NCBI RefSeq assembly: GCF_003337555.1
Contig: NZ_QPJK01000008.1
Location: 186,001-250,000, forward strand
Direction of reading: 5' to 3'
DNA length: 64,000 nt
Source: Pseudorhodoferax soli
Lineage (GTDB): Bacteria > Pseudomonadota > Gammaproteobacteria > Burkholderiales > Burkholderiaceae_C
Shown here piece after piece: positions 34,193 to 44,592 of this stretch. How positions within the stretch are numbered: the first letter of the stretch is position 1; each line of letters opens with the position of its first letter. The translations under genes were made by a program, and so were the position numbers. The notes below the pieces were generated by a model that ran no database searches, was not told the origin of the DNA, and saw only the letters and a program-made list of their open reading frames with translations.

Positions 34193-35971
34193 ATGGCTAG
34201 TTCAGACGACGCGTTTCGGACTCTGAAACCTGCAACGGTTAAGTCTTTGCCGTCCTTGCCATACCCTTTCGCAGCCGCACCGGAAGCGTTTTTGGTAGAG
34301 AACTGCGCGCTTCAATTTGAAGATGGAAAGCATTTTCCGCTTCTGATCTGGTGCTACACGACTCGTCGGCTCCATAGGAACACGCATTTCGTCGATGAGC
34401 GATCACTTTCGCAAACTCGCATAACTGATGTTCCCGCTGCGATCGGCAGGTTGTCGGCGTGGCATGCGATCATCAATGCGAGGCCTCGCACTATCTCTTC
34501 AGCATTCTATGCCTTCTCCATGTTCATGTCGTGGGCGGACAGGCTGGAACACGGCCAGCGTTACGAGGGAGTGTTAGGCGATGAGGAAATTGCGCTTGAG
34601 TCGCTCGAGGCATATCATTCCTATCTGCGAAACCAAGTGATGGTCGGCGAGATCGCCCTAAGTTCTGCAGCGGATCGCGAGCAACGAGTCATCAATATGA
34701 TGAGCGAAATCCACGGGAAAGATTTCGTGGATCTTATTGAGCCGCTCGGTCGGGGCGGAGCGAGCGGAACTGTAGCGCCAGCAGAAAAGGACGTCGCCCT
34801 CTTCGTATCCTACGCAGAAGGGGTTTTCGATGCCACAGCGGCATTCTTGCGCCGATATGCGGATGGCAAAAACCAGATCATTGGTCCTGTATCCATAGAA
34901 GCGTCCACAATGAACGGATCGGTGACTCTGCATTTGCGTAGTCATTACTGCATCGCCCGACTGGCGGACCTCGCATGTCATTCATTTGCAGCAATTTTTA
35001 TGGCTGACTCTGGGGCGAACCTTCAAGTCGCTATCGACTACGTCCTGCCGGAAAACCACGAAAATCAGTTGGAGACTCCCGACCGTGTCGGTTTAAAACA
35101 GAAGGTCGTAAAATTTCGGGCAAATGGAAAGGAGGTACCGGTGTACCTCACTGCGATAACCTTGAGTCGATTGGCTGAATATCTTGCAATCCGAAAAAGA
35201 TTGATTGACATGTTGAGGGGGCTCAAGCCGCCGAATTTCCTCATCCGCGGCAGATACGAGGAAGGAGCCTTTCGGCCAACAACCAGTGCAGCTCCTATCA
35301 GTCAAAATTTTTTGGTGTCTCTCCGGCGCAACCTGCAGCGAGTTGGCGTTACCTTGCCAGATGTGACGTTTAAACAGTTGCGCGTGCACAAAAACGGATA
35401 TTTTGCCCGCAGAAACGGGGTGGTGGTCGCTGCACACGCAATGGGTCACACAATTGAAACAGCGATTCGAAGTTATTGTAAAGCAAACGCTGAGTCTGCT
35501 AGAGCGGAAATGAGCACTTTTTTTGATTCGCTCGGAAAACGCGTTGTCGAGCTGACTGTAGAGCGTCCGAATGGGGTGCCGCATACAGGTGTCATGGCGG
35601 GGAGCTGTCAGAAATTTGGCGATCCTCGTCCCATGGACGCGCCCGTGGTCGTCGAGCCGGACTGCCGGAAAGCGGAAGGATGCTTCTTCTGTGAGAATTT
35701 TTGTTTGCACGCCGATGAGATGGACTTGCGCAAATTGCTCTCGTGCCGGTACGTCCTGCAAAAGCTCATACCCTTTAGTGGTGTTTCAGTAACTGCAGAT
35801 CGCGTTTATTCTGCCGTTCTCCACAAAATTGATCGCTATCTTGAAGAAATGAAAGATTCTATGAGCGGGATCTACGACCGCGTCTCTTCGGATGTTCTGG
35901 AAGAAGGTAACTTAACCGTATACTGGCAGGGAAAACTTCAGCAGCTATATCTCTTGCAGATTATTGCTTAG
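34193..35971 (+). CDS. ginB: Large tyrosine recombinase GinB
   Basis: A 592-residue protein, second of the recombinase trio, starting three bases after the first. The integrase domain is more divergent: LPDVTFKQLRVHKNGYFARR (about 386-405) corresponds to the HxxR region and AAHAMGHTIETAIRSYC to the last His/Tyr region, where Tyr would be the nucleophile. After it comes a cysteine-rich tail (GSCQKFGD, DCRKAEGCFFCENFCLH at about 478-513), a likely zinc-binding part. The stop overlaps the next gene by eight bases. Part of the same AT-richer operon, acquired by transfer. Confidence 0.78.
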   Translation: MASSDDAFRTLKPATVKSLPSLPYPFAAAPEAFLVENCALQFEDGKHFPLLIWCYTTRRLHRNTHFVDERSLSQTRITDVPAAIGRLSAWHAIINARPRTISSAFYAFSMFMSWADRLEHGQRYEGVLGDEEIALESLEAYHSYLRNQVMVGEIALSSAADREQRVINMMSEIHGKDFVDLIEPLGRGGASGTVAPAEKDVALFVSYAEGVFDATAAFLRRYADGKNQIIGPVSIEASTMNGSVTLHLRSHYCIARLADLACHSFAAIFMADSGANLQVAIDYVLPENHENQLETPDRVGLKQKVVKFRANGKEVPVYLTAITLSRLAEYLAIRKRLIDMLRGLKPPNFLIRGRYEEGAFRPTTSAAPISQNFLVSLRRNLQRVGVTLPDVTFKQLRVHKNGYFARRNGVVVAAHAMGHTIETAIRSYCKANAESARAEMSTFFDSLGKRVVELTVERPNGVPHTGVMAGSCQKFGDPRPMDAPVVVEPDCRKAEGCFFCENFCLHADEMDLRKLLSCRYVLQKLIPFSGVSVTADRVYSAVLHKIDRYLEEMKDSMSGIYDRVSSDVLEEGNLTVYWQGKLQQLYLLQIIA

Positions 35972-37787
35972 CATGATGAATCTATTAAAGCAAGAATGCC
36001 GGATTGGCAGTGAGCCAAAAACTAGTTTTCTGAGCGAAACGCATTTATTTCCCCCGGGCACCGTTATAAGCAGAAATCTTGATGGAATTGTGGCGTCCAT
36101 TTATGGCGACGACGAGTGGAAGTACAGGTATTCGGATGCGGAAGACGTCTACGAAACGCTCAAATTTCATAAAGGTCCGACGCCTTTGGATGCATTGCTA
36201 CGCGAGCAAAACAAAGGGTTGATGTGGTGCCACATCGACAAAGGAAGAATGCGGTCGGTGCGTACGATCCGCCACTCCAATTATGCAGTTCGAGCTTGGT
36301 GCGAGATCTGCCGGGGGTGTGGGACTGACCTTTTTGCACTCCTTAGAGATCCCAGTGCTGTCGCAGGATATGCCGGAAGCTTCAATATTAACTATCTCAG
36401 TCAGACATCTGCACTCATATCCACCCTTGCAAGGAACCGTAGTCGGCTTTCATTCAGCGGTGAAGTGCCGCTGAAATTGGCAAGGACGGTATTAGGTGAA
36501 GAGCTCGCATCTCGTGGCGCCTATCGGCAAACCCCGCTTATACCATCAAACATCTATCTTCAGATATTGTCTCGTCTTGTCAGTTCTCTTGATGAAATCG
36601 AGAAAGATTTAGATTCTCTTATCCCACTATATTTTAATCCAAAGCCAGTCAGGCTGGGGCCCTATACTGCAAAAGAGTATGATTCGGCGGGTATCCCCGT
36701 CGAGGTCGAGAGTCGGCTTGATTATTATCAGGCAGTGCTGATGCTTTGCGTCGTCGCATTTTCGGGAATGCGTAGAAGCGAAGCTAGTTCGATTCGTTTA
36801 ACTGAATGTTTGCGTGAGTTCGAGGATGGCGGATCTACCCATTACGAGATTTGCGGGTTCACGACAAAATTCAATAAGGGGTTGCCAAAACCCGCGTCTT
36901 GGATCACGAGCAAGGAAGGTGCGCGCGCTGTGCAACTCGCTCAAAGAATCTCCGAGGCGGTCGTTGAGAAGCATGGACATGGTAGTTCCGGCAAAGGAAG
37001 ACCTTATCTTTTTCCGACCTTAAGCAATTCGTGTAAGGAACGGCCAGCTGGTGGGCTGCGCTCATCTCGATCGGCGGTGCTCGCGAACTTTTCTCCGGTC
37101 ATTGAGCAACGCGACATAGATGAACTGAATCAGTTGGAGCTGGCGCGGGGCTGGCAGCGCGAGGGGATTGAGGTGGGATCGGTCTGGCCGCTTGGCTACC
37201 ATCAACTTCGTCGTAGCCTATCAGTCTATGCGCATAGGTCCGGTATGGTTAGCTTGCCGGGGTTAAAAGCGCAGCTACAGCACATCACAGATGAAATGCG
37301 AGCTTATTATTCCGATGGGTTCTCAAGGGCTACGAATCTCGTTTTGGACAAAGACCATTTCTCTCATGAGTGGAATGCCGCCAAGGCGGAAAGCAGTTTT
37401 CTGGCATACACTCTTGGAATCTTGCTCGAAGGGACAGAGGTGTTTGGAAGAGGTGCAGATCGAATGTCAAACACCTTGGGTTCAAGGACACAAGGTGAAG
37501 CACTGCAGCTTTTTGAGAGAGGCCAGATCGCCTATCGAGAAACAGTTCTTGGCGGCTGCACCTCGCTCCAAGAGTGCAGCAGCACTCCGTTGTCGCCTCT
37601 GCCTTGGGACTGTGTACAAAAGAACTGCGTTAATCAGGTTGTGATTGGAAAGCGACTTGATCATGTGATTAAGACGCAGGAGTCTGTGGTGGCAGCCTTG
37701 GTAGGCGAACAGGGGAGCGTCGAATACCGCCTTGAAGCTGACAACCTACGTGTCCTACTTCAAGCTCGAGAGAAATTTAGGAGCTGA
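35964..37787 (+). CDS. ginC: Large tyrosine recombinase GinC
   Basis: A 607-residue protein overlapping the end of the second recombinase gene by eight bases. Catalytic-type stretches are SGMRRSEASSIRL (Arg, about 269), WPLGYHQLRRSLSVYAHR (about 411-428), LQHITDEMRAYYSDGF (Tyr, about 440-455). A second cysteine group close to the C-terminus (GGCTSLQECSS and DCVQKNC) again suggests zinc binding. The three recombinases most likely form one complex on the island ends. Function is inferred from operon structure. Confidence 0.78.
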   Translation: MLSMMNLLKQECRIGSEPKTSFLSETHLFPPGTVISRNLDGIVASIYGDDEWKYRYSDAEDVYETLKFHKGPTPLDALLREQNKGLMWCHIDKGRMRSVRTIRHSNYAVRAWCEICRGCGTDLFALLRDPSAVAGYAGSFNINYLSQTSALISTLARNRSRLSFSGEVPLKLARTVLGEELASRGAYRQTPLIPSNIYLQILSRLVSSLDEIEKDLDSLIPLYFNPKPVRLGPYTAKEYDSAGIPVEVESRLDYYQAVLMLCVVAFSGMRRSEASSIRLTECLREFEDGGSTHYEICGFTTKFNKGLPKPASWITSKEGARAVQLAQRISEAVVEKHGHGSSGKGRPYLFPTLSNSCKERPAGGLRSSRSAVLANFSPVIEQRDIDELNQLELARGWQREGIEVGSVWPLGYHQLRRSLSVYAHRSGMVSLPGLKAQLQHITDEMRAYYSDGFSRATNLVLDKDHFSHEWNAAKAESSFLAYTLGILLEGTEVFGRGADRMSNTLGSRTQGEALQLFERGQIAYRETVLGGCTSLQECSSTPLSPLPWDCVQKNCVNQVVIGKRLDHVIKTQESVVAALVGEQGSVEYRLEADNLRVLLQAREKFRS

Positions 37788-37790
37788 ATA

Positions 37791-38198
37791 ATGCCGGCGA
37801 AATTACAGGTTGAAAAGTACAGGCTTGCATTGGCGAGACTCGTGACTCGCGGCGGGCCTATCAATCTGGACTCGGTCGCCCGCGAGGCCGGTAGCGGGGC
37901 CGGATCGATCAAACGCAGTCGCAAGGACTACGCGGATCTCATCAAGGAAATCGATGCTGCATCGGTGGAACCGGTAAATTTTGAGGATGCGGGAAGAACA
38001 GAGCCGTCTCAAGATTTAAAAAAGGAGGTGAAGAGGCTTTCAGCCCTTCTCGACGAATCCTTGGAACGCGAGCTTAATCTCTTGGAAGAGGTATATACGC
38101 TTCGAGAGGAGAATCGTGAGCTTCGAGTGGGACGTCCGCTCATCGTGGTGCCGCCATCAGCAAGAAGTACACTTCCTTCCTTCGGGCAGCCCAGCTGA
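37791..38198 (+). CDS. ginD: Small coiled-coil accessory protein GinD
   Basis: A 135-residue protein, four bases after the third recombinase. The N-terminal half is helical with a HTH-like stretch (NLDSVAREAGSGAGSIKRSRKD, split about 24-45), followed by a coiled coil with a leucine heptad (about 74-110) ending LREENRELRVGRP. The size and place equal the fourth gene of GInt operons and of TnpC in Tn554-like systems, where a small DNA-binding helper orients recombination. No catalytic residues. Confidence 0.72.
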   Translation: MPAKLQVEKYRLALARLVTRGGPINLDSVAREAGSGAGSIKRSRKDYADLIKEIDAASVEPVNFEDAGRTEPSQDLKKEVKRLSALLDESLERELNLLEEVYTLREENRELRVGRPLIVVPPSARSTLPSFGQPS

Positions 38199-38419
38199 AG
38201 TTCGTCGTAGGAGTTCAGCTTCGGACATAGACGGCGGCCCTAAATCCTGCAGGCGAGCGCGCAAGTTCCCCCCGACGCGCGATCCAGGACGTAGGCTGCC
38301 TCTACAGCTTCTGAGCTTTCTTGCCCTCTTACGTCGCACTTAATGAGTTGGCCCGTATGAGCCGCGGACCCGGCGCCAAATGGGGGTCGGTGAACTAGTC
38401 AACCGGCTGGCTGCTTAAG
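38199..38419. other. Short interval after recombinase operon
   Basis: No gene. A GC-rich inverted repeat CGCGCGAAGCGCGCG sits just beyond it (38439-38453) and could form a hairpin. No T-tract terminator is visible. Confidence 0.3.
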
Positions 38420-38682
38420 GTGGTGTGCGAGACGGCGACGCGCGAAGCGCGCGAGGTCTATGCCAGGATGGGTCAATATGACTTCGACGTCCACCAACGG
38501 GCGGCCCTGCGTGATCAGCCTGGGTTTCGGCAGGGGGACGCCGACACCATCAGCCTGATCGATTTGAGCCAGCGGCGCCCCGGGCGCTGGACACCGTCAC
38601 CGTGGATCATACGCCCCATGGCATCATGTTCAGCGCCGACCCGCAGGTCCTTAATGTGACGGTCTTCAACGGCAGCAACTAG
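38420..38682 (+). pseudogene. Relic of a YVTN beta-propeller protein
   Basis: Two frames joined at about 38580 give a propeller-blade pattern: DADTISLIDLS (first frame) then ALDTVTVDHTPHGIMFS and a stop after VFNGSN at 38680. The wording T-x-S-x-I-D, then D-T-V-T-V, then T-P-H-G is typical of YVTN blades. A one-base shift and the missing N-terminus show that this is a decayed C-terminal fragment. It differs from the propeller genes at 54114 and 60980. Confidence 0.55.
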
Positions 38683-39052
38683 CCTCCGGCGTCACCAGCG
38701 CATGGCCCGGCCAGCTACCGGCGTTGCGGTTGGGCAAGGCAGGTTGGAGATGGTGGTGCACTGCCAAGGGGGTCAGCGGTAGAGGGGGCAGGCCTCCAGG
38801 CAGCCGGCTGGCTCTACTGCAGGACGCTGCAAATTGCCAGGTCCGTGTGGAATGAACGCCGGGGCGGGGCCATGCGCGACACCGGGAAGCGCTTTCAGTT
38901 CGACGCCGCGCCGCCGCGTTAAGCTCTGGCGCTAATTCGCGGTTTCACGTTTCGGTCACGTGCAGCCAATGCAGCAGTTGGCCCTCAAGAAGGACAGGCG
39001 CTTGCCCCTCAAAGGCAGGGATTCCACTGCACCAGGATGTCCTAAGCGAGGC
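38683..39052. other. Interval without a supportable gene
   Basis: About 370 bases between the propeller relic and the end of the SIR2 gene. A frame ending at about 38922 (RSVWNERRGGAMRD and then FQFDAAPPR) could be the tail of another lost gene but matches nothing I know. Confidence 0.3.
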
Positions 39053-42000
39053 CTAGGCCGTACGAATCTGCGAACGCCGGAACAACTCTGATAGCTGTGA
39101 ATCCAGTAGAACTTCGGGGCATGATTGAAGTGCCAATAGGACCGCGGACAGTTCGGGAGTTGGGCTCAAGCGGTGACCTGCGAGCGCGACCGACAACATG
39201 GAGAGCATGGTTGCCGGATACTGCCGAGCAAGTGACACGCTTGTCTTCAGGGGCATGACGACCCGATAGGGATCCGCGACGGGCACGAGGGCAGGAAGAA
39301 CAACGTCCATGATGGCCGAATAGAGATCCGGCACGGAAAGCGCAAGCTCGATCAATTCCTGAGAGGCCGTCGGTGACCTGGCCGTCAACTGCTTCGGCCA
39401 AGCGTCCTTGAGGAACCTAAGCACTCCGGCCTTCGCGTCGTTGTGCCGAGCGGCCCAGCGGCGAAGCTGACGGAGCACCGCCACGCGAAAGCTGTTGCGA
39501 GCTCGAATCAGCACGTCGCGAAGCTGCGTGCTCGAGAGGAGAGCATGCGACGCCTCAGGCTTATCTTCCAGCCACTGGTTGAGCAGGGTGGCGGCAAGCT
39601 TCTCTACCAGGCGGCGTTCGAGCGTCTCGCTTGCAGGTAGCTTGGCAAGATGAGGCCACAGTGCGCCGAACAGCTCGGGCGCAGGAAGCGAGGGCGAGGC
39701 AGCGAAGCCCGCCCAGAAGGCCTCTCCGTCGGGACCTGATCGCTCGGCGAAGCGGTGAAGTAGCTCGCACGTCCACTCTGGCTCCGCTTGATGCAGCCGT
39801 GGCAGCAGGCGAGTCAACGCCGCGATGGCGTAGGGTCGGCGCGCAATGGGCAGCGCAACAAGCTGCTGCATGCGCAGCTTCCACGATGTCGGAAGGGTTT
39901 GACCAGGTGAAATTGACGTCAGGCCCGCCGCGATGGAGGCCACCTCGACCAGCTTGCCGGCGGGCCGATTCGAAGCATGTTGACTCCACTGCCAAGACGT
40001 ATCGGACGGCATCGCGGTCTCCAATGCCAGTGCGCGCAGCATCGCCTTCCACAGGGCCTCGAACGCCTCCGGTTGGCTGGTCACGAGTTGCTTCGCATGG
40101 CGGAACATCCACTGCGTCACGGAGTGAGAGATCTCCGCCAGGTGCTGTTGCGTAAGTCGCGACAGCCGCCATGAAATCACGTGGAGCACACGGCAGTTGG
40201 AGGCGTCCGGGCCGTCCGACTGCAAGACCACGTTCCATGCCTGATCTGGGAATTGACCTTTCCTCTTCGCGTCGGTGAGCGCCACGAGGGCGCGAGGAAG
40301 CCGTTCTTGAGCTAGCCCTGGGAACGGATGTTTCTGGACTTTTGACCACGCGTCGCGCCGCTGTGCCTGAAGATCTTCCTCAAGGATTCGCCCTAGGGGA
40401 AGCGCAGTCAGCTCAGCGGGTGAGAAATCGGTCGTGATGGCGTAGACCTGGCCGAAACGTGGCTGGGCCACGGTTTCCAAAGCGTCATCGGTCCACCGCG
40501 GCGCCTGTCTTCGCAGTTCTTCAAGTCGTACAAAGGAGTCTGCGGACAGCTTGGCACCATGACGCATAAGCCAATGCAGCCTGTTCAGCCGCTGATGAGC
40601 GACGAAGTTCGACTCGTCGGGCATGCCGTCGTACGGCTGCGGTTCGTCGATGAGACGTCCTTCGATCGCGCGACGCTGTGCTTCGGTGAATTCAGCCCAG
40701 CGGTCGCGCAGAGAGATCAACAGATCCCGCTCATGTAGGTCTTCCCAGAATGCCGCTCGGCACAGCTCCATGGTCTGTTCGGCAGCCTCCACGCCAGAGC
40801 AAAGTTGCTGTTGGCCAAAGGCCCAAATTCGCAAGTGCGTGAAAAGCGCGTCCGACCTGCCCGCCCACATGGTCGCTTCCTTGCGCGCCTGTTGCGAATC
40901 CACGGTCATCAGTCTGCGCATCATGTTGACGAATGTGGCGAGTGGGCCGGTCAAGCCATGCCCGTCTTCGTCGAGCGGCGAGCCGTCGTTGGTCCTCACG
41001 GTATCGAAGAACAATGACCCAGTCGGATTTACGTCCCGCTCCAGGTCTACCGCGTATTGGAGCGTTTGCCGCAGCTGCTCAAGCGCGTATGGCAACTGAG
41101 CGTCTGGAAATTCAAACGGCTCGGGCGGACGCGGGTACTCGACGTCGAAATCCACAACCGGGTCCCCACTGTCAACCGACGCAACGCCAGGGGGTCTGTT
41201 AGAACGGTGATTCTGAACTTCGATTCGCGGTCGGAACAGCGCTATGGCTTGGCGAACGAGCGCTCGGCTCCAGCCGTCTGAGTCAGCTTCTCGTTGGATG
41301 TCGTATCGGTCGAAGGGAGGCTGCGCAGTGGTTTGCTGCCACGCCTGCAGCAGCAGTCGCCATCCTCCGCGAATCGCGGGCGTGAAGCGTTCTCTGTGGT
41401 ACCGCAACTCTCGTTCGACAAGCGCCACGGCTGTGGGATGCAGTGCAATCTGACGGCTGGCCCACCACAAGGCTGCAGGCTGTGGGGCGACGGAGGCGAT
41501 CCACTCGGAGATACGAAGCAAGCGTGGCGAAAGGGACGGGGGCTGGATCGAGTGCGGTCCCTTTAGGTGGATACCAGTTGCGCAATGGCCATCCGCAGCC
41601 ACAGCGGGTTCCAGGCTTGCGTCGAACCGCTCTTCGAAAGCCTCTTGTGGACGACGTGCAAGCGCCGCCGGAAGCAGGTCGTCGGTTTCGGCTTCGTCAG
41701 GCTTGAAGTCCAGCAGGGGCTCCGCATCGTCCTCGGCCGGTCGGCCGCCGACGTTCGTAACCTCGAGCGCAAATGCACCGCAACTTACGGAGATCAACCA
41801 TTCCGCTGGCGGAGGTTTCATTGCTTGGGCAAGGAGGCTCGTGCCAAGCTCCGTCCGAAGCAAGTGAACGAACTGCCCACGTTGAACTGGTGTCAACGAT
41901 GTCGGTCCGTCCCTCGCCAAGTCAAGCGTCTTTCGGTGCCATCCTTCCGTGTCGACGGCCCGTTGTGACCATGCGAGCAACGTGTTCCACAACGCGCCGA

Positions 42001-42832
42001 AGTTGTTCGATGCGTCGAAGGGAATGGGCACGACGCCTTTGTGCGACCACTGAGCAAGGGCCCGCTCGGCAACCCCCTCCTGAAAGGCATACATGCGATG
42101 GGCACTTCGCGAGAAGCGGTTCAGGGCTTCCAACAAGTACTGGACCGGTGGATCGTCGGCCGAGTAGCCCACGAAGACGATGGTGAAGCGTTGCAGCAGC
42201 CTTTGGATGTAGCGGACGGCCCATCCGTCGGAAAGGTACGCATGCCCAAAGTCGGCACTCGAAAGCACCAATTCGTCATCGATGGCATGGCGGTACGCGT
42301 GGTCAACACAACCATGGAGGTGGATCACGCCGTTGAAGTCGCGCGGTCTCAGGGGATCCGGCAGGCTCGGCGGACTGTAGTGCTTCAGTCCGGGGTCGCA
42401 TTGCTCGAAGAGGCGGTCGAAGTTCGTGGTCACCAATCGGGTCGATCCGGTGGGGCTTGTCGACAGGTCGAGCAGGATGCGATGGGCCGCAAGACTCACG
42501 CCGTTTTTCGGCTTGAGCGCAGCTGCAACCGCCGACCGAACGTCGCGGGGATCGAACTCGCGCTCCAGCATGCCGAAGACGCGATCGGTCGCGACCAAGC
42601 CTCGGAGTTTCGTCTCTTCCTCGAACTTTCTTGAGGCTTCGAACACCCTGCGAGCCGGACTCTCGGAAGCGGATCCCAGCGAGTTGAGAACGGACTCAGC
42701 CAGAGTTGCGAAGTCGGGCAGCCTTGCCTGTGCGAAGGAGACTCCTGCGCCGCAGAAGAACAGGACGTCGCCGGCATCGTGGGCGATCAGCAAATCATCG
42801 GGGAGCGAAGGTCCGTCTGAGATAAAGCGCAT
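39053..42832 (-). CDS. Large SIR2-domain protein, putative anti-phage defence NADase
   Basis: A 1259-residue protein. Residues about 20-300 form a SIR2 domain: FFCGAGVSFAQARLPDF (25-41), VTTNFDRLFE (134-143), the catalytic His173 in VIHLHGCVD and VGYSADDPPVQYLLEAL (221-237). The remaining 950 residues are helical without a Walker motif, membrane helix or known catalytic motif. This build, SIR2 plus a very large helical C-terminus, is that of defence-associated sirtuins (DSR), which sense a phage protein and drain NAD+. The size is above that of DSR1/DSR2, so it may be a separate subtype. It stands alone next to a recombinase operon, as expected for a defence cargo. An IS3 element lies 72 bases upstream. 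Confidence 0.8.
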   Translation of the reverse strand: MRFISDGPSLPDDLLIAHDAGDVLFFCGAGVSFAQARLPDFATLAESVLNSLGSASESPARRVFEASRKFEEETKLRGLVATDRVFGMLEREFDPRDVRSAVAAALKPKNGVSLAAHRILLDLSTSPTGSTRLVTTNFDRLFEQCDPGLKHYSPPSLPDPLRPRDFNGVIHLHGCVDHAYRHAIDDELVLSSADFGHAYLSDGWAVRYIQRLLQRFTIVFVGYSADDPPVQYLLEALNRFSRSAHRMYAFQEGVAERALAQWSHKGVVPIPFDASNNFGALWNTLLAWSQRAVDTEGWHRKTLDLARDGPTSLTPVQRGQFVHLLRTELGTSLLAQAMKPPPAEWLISVSCGAFALEVTNVGGRPAEDDAEPLLDFKPDEAETDDLLPAALARRPQEAFEERFDASLEPAVAADGHCATGIHLKGPHSIQPPSLSPRLLRISEWIASVAPQPAALWWASRQIALHPTAVALVERELRYHRERFTPAIRGGWRLLLQAWQQTTAQPPFDRYDIQREADSDGWSRALVRQAIALFRPRIEVQNHRSNRPPGVASVDSGDPVVDFDVEYPRPPEPFEFPDAQLPYALEQLRQTLQYAVDLERDVNPTGSLFFDTVRTNDGSPLDEDGHGLTGPLATFVNMMRRLMTVDSQQARKEATMWAGRSDALFTHLRIWAFGQQQLCSGVEAAEQTMELCRAAFWEDLHERDLLISLRDRWAEFTEAQRRAIEGRLIDEPQPYDGMPDESNFVAHQRLNRLHWLMRHGAKLSADSFVRLEELRRQAPRWTDDALETVAQPRFGQVYAITTDFSPAELTALPLGRILEEDLQAQRRDAWSKVQKHPFPGLAQERLPRALVALTDAKRKGQFPDQAWNVVLQSDGPDASNCRVLHVISWRLSRLTQQHLAEISHSVTQWMFRHAKQLVTSQPEAFEALWKAMLRALALETAMPSDTSWQWSQHASNRPAGKLVEVASIAAGLTSISPGQTLPTSWKLRMQQLVALPIARRPYAIAALTRLLPRLHQAEPEWTCELLHRFAERSGPDGEAFWAGFAASPSLPAPELFGALWPHLAKLPASETLERRLVEKLAATLLNQWLEDKPEASHALLSSTQLRDVLIRARNSFRVAVLRQLRRWAARHNDAKAGVLRFLKDAWPKQLTARSPTASQELIELALSVPDLYSAIMDVVLPALVPVADPYRVVMPLKTSVSLARQYPATMLSMLSVALAGHRLSPTPELSAVLLALQSCPEVLLDSQLSELFRRSQIRTA

Positions 42833-42904
42833 TTCTTGGTTTACTTAAGGGCTGCCGCTTGCAGTTTTGGGGCGCCGTGCGGTCACTGCACTGCAGGATC
42901 TATT

Positions 42905-42931
42905 TGAACCGCCCCGGTTTCCGCGGAGGCT
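42905..42931. repeat. IS3 element terminal inverted repeat (left)
   Basis: Starts TGAACCGCCCCGGTTT; the partner at 44199-44225 is its reverse complement with CGGTTTTCGC in place of CGGTTTCCGC. Confidence 0.9.
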
Positions 42932-42943
42932 GTTTGGTTTAAG

Positions 42944-44175
<1,232 letters not shown>

Positions 44176-44198
44176 GGCTCAATCCTCTCAGAGTGTTG

Positions 44199-44225
44199 AG
44201 CCTCCGCGAAAACCGGGGCGGTTCA
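44199..44225. repeat. IS3 element terminal inverted repeat (right)
   Basis: Ends AACCGGGGCGGTTCA, pairing with the left repeat. Confidence 0.9.
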
Positions 44226-44525
44226 AGCCGCCTCGACGATCGCCTCAGCATCATTGCGATCGTTCTTGTTCGTTTTGACGAAGGGTTTGACGTAGTGAGG
44301 ACTGACCAGTTTGACCTCGATGCCGATGGCTTGGAACTGTCTTGCCCAATGGTGCGCCGAACTGCAGGCCTCCATTGCGATGGTTCGTGGATGAAGTCGC
44401 CGGACGGATTCCAGCAACTCCGATCGAGTGACCTTGGCTCGATGCAGTGCACGACCGCGACGATCGGCACCGTGCAACTGGAACACGCGCTTGGCCAAGT
44501 CGATGCCCAGAATGTCTACGTCCAT
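44223..44525 (-). pseudogene. IS110-family transposase, N-terminal fragment
   Basis: Only the first 100 residues of a transposase of about 340. ILGIDLAKRVFQLHGAD (5-21), TIAMEACSSAHHWAR and KNDRNDAEAI are the first parts of the DEDD RuvC-like domain. The frame ends at the TGA formed by the terminal repeat of the IS3 element. The missing C-terminal part is not found on the other side of that element, so the loss is not a simple insertion. Confidence 0.85.
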
Positions 44526-44592
44526 GATGAGCCCCCGGTAGCAAGTTGTGAAGGACGCCCAGTTTGCGGCGAAGGTGGCGTCGGGTCCATCT

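Larger units (their letters stand above)
32668..38198 (+). mobile_element. GInt-type island module: tRNA-Leu plus ginABCD
   Basis: Four genes with 3-base gaps or overlaps, read from beside a tRNA gene, AT-richer than their surroundings. By analogy with GInts this module marks one end of an island whose cargo would follow; here the first large gene downstream is the SIR2 gene. The other end could not be located, since the region beyond 42.9 kb is rearranged by insertion sequences. Confidence 0.65.

Noticed and set aside
39053-42832. SIR2 gene as part of Thoeris or Avs5
   Set aside because: No ThsB/TIR gene beside it and no STAND NTPase motif in the protein; stand-alone DSR-like organisation fits better.
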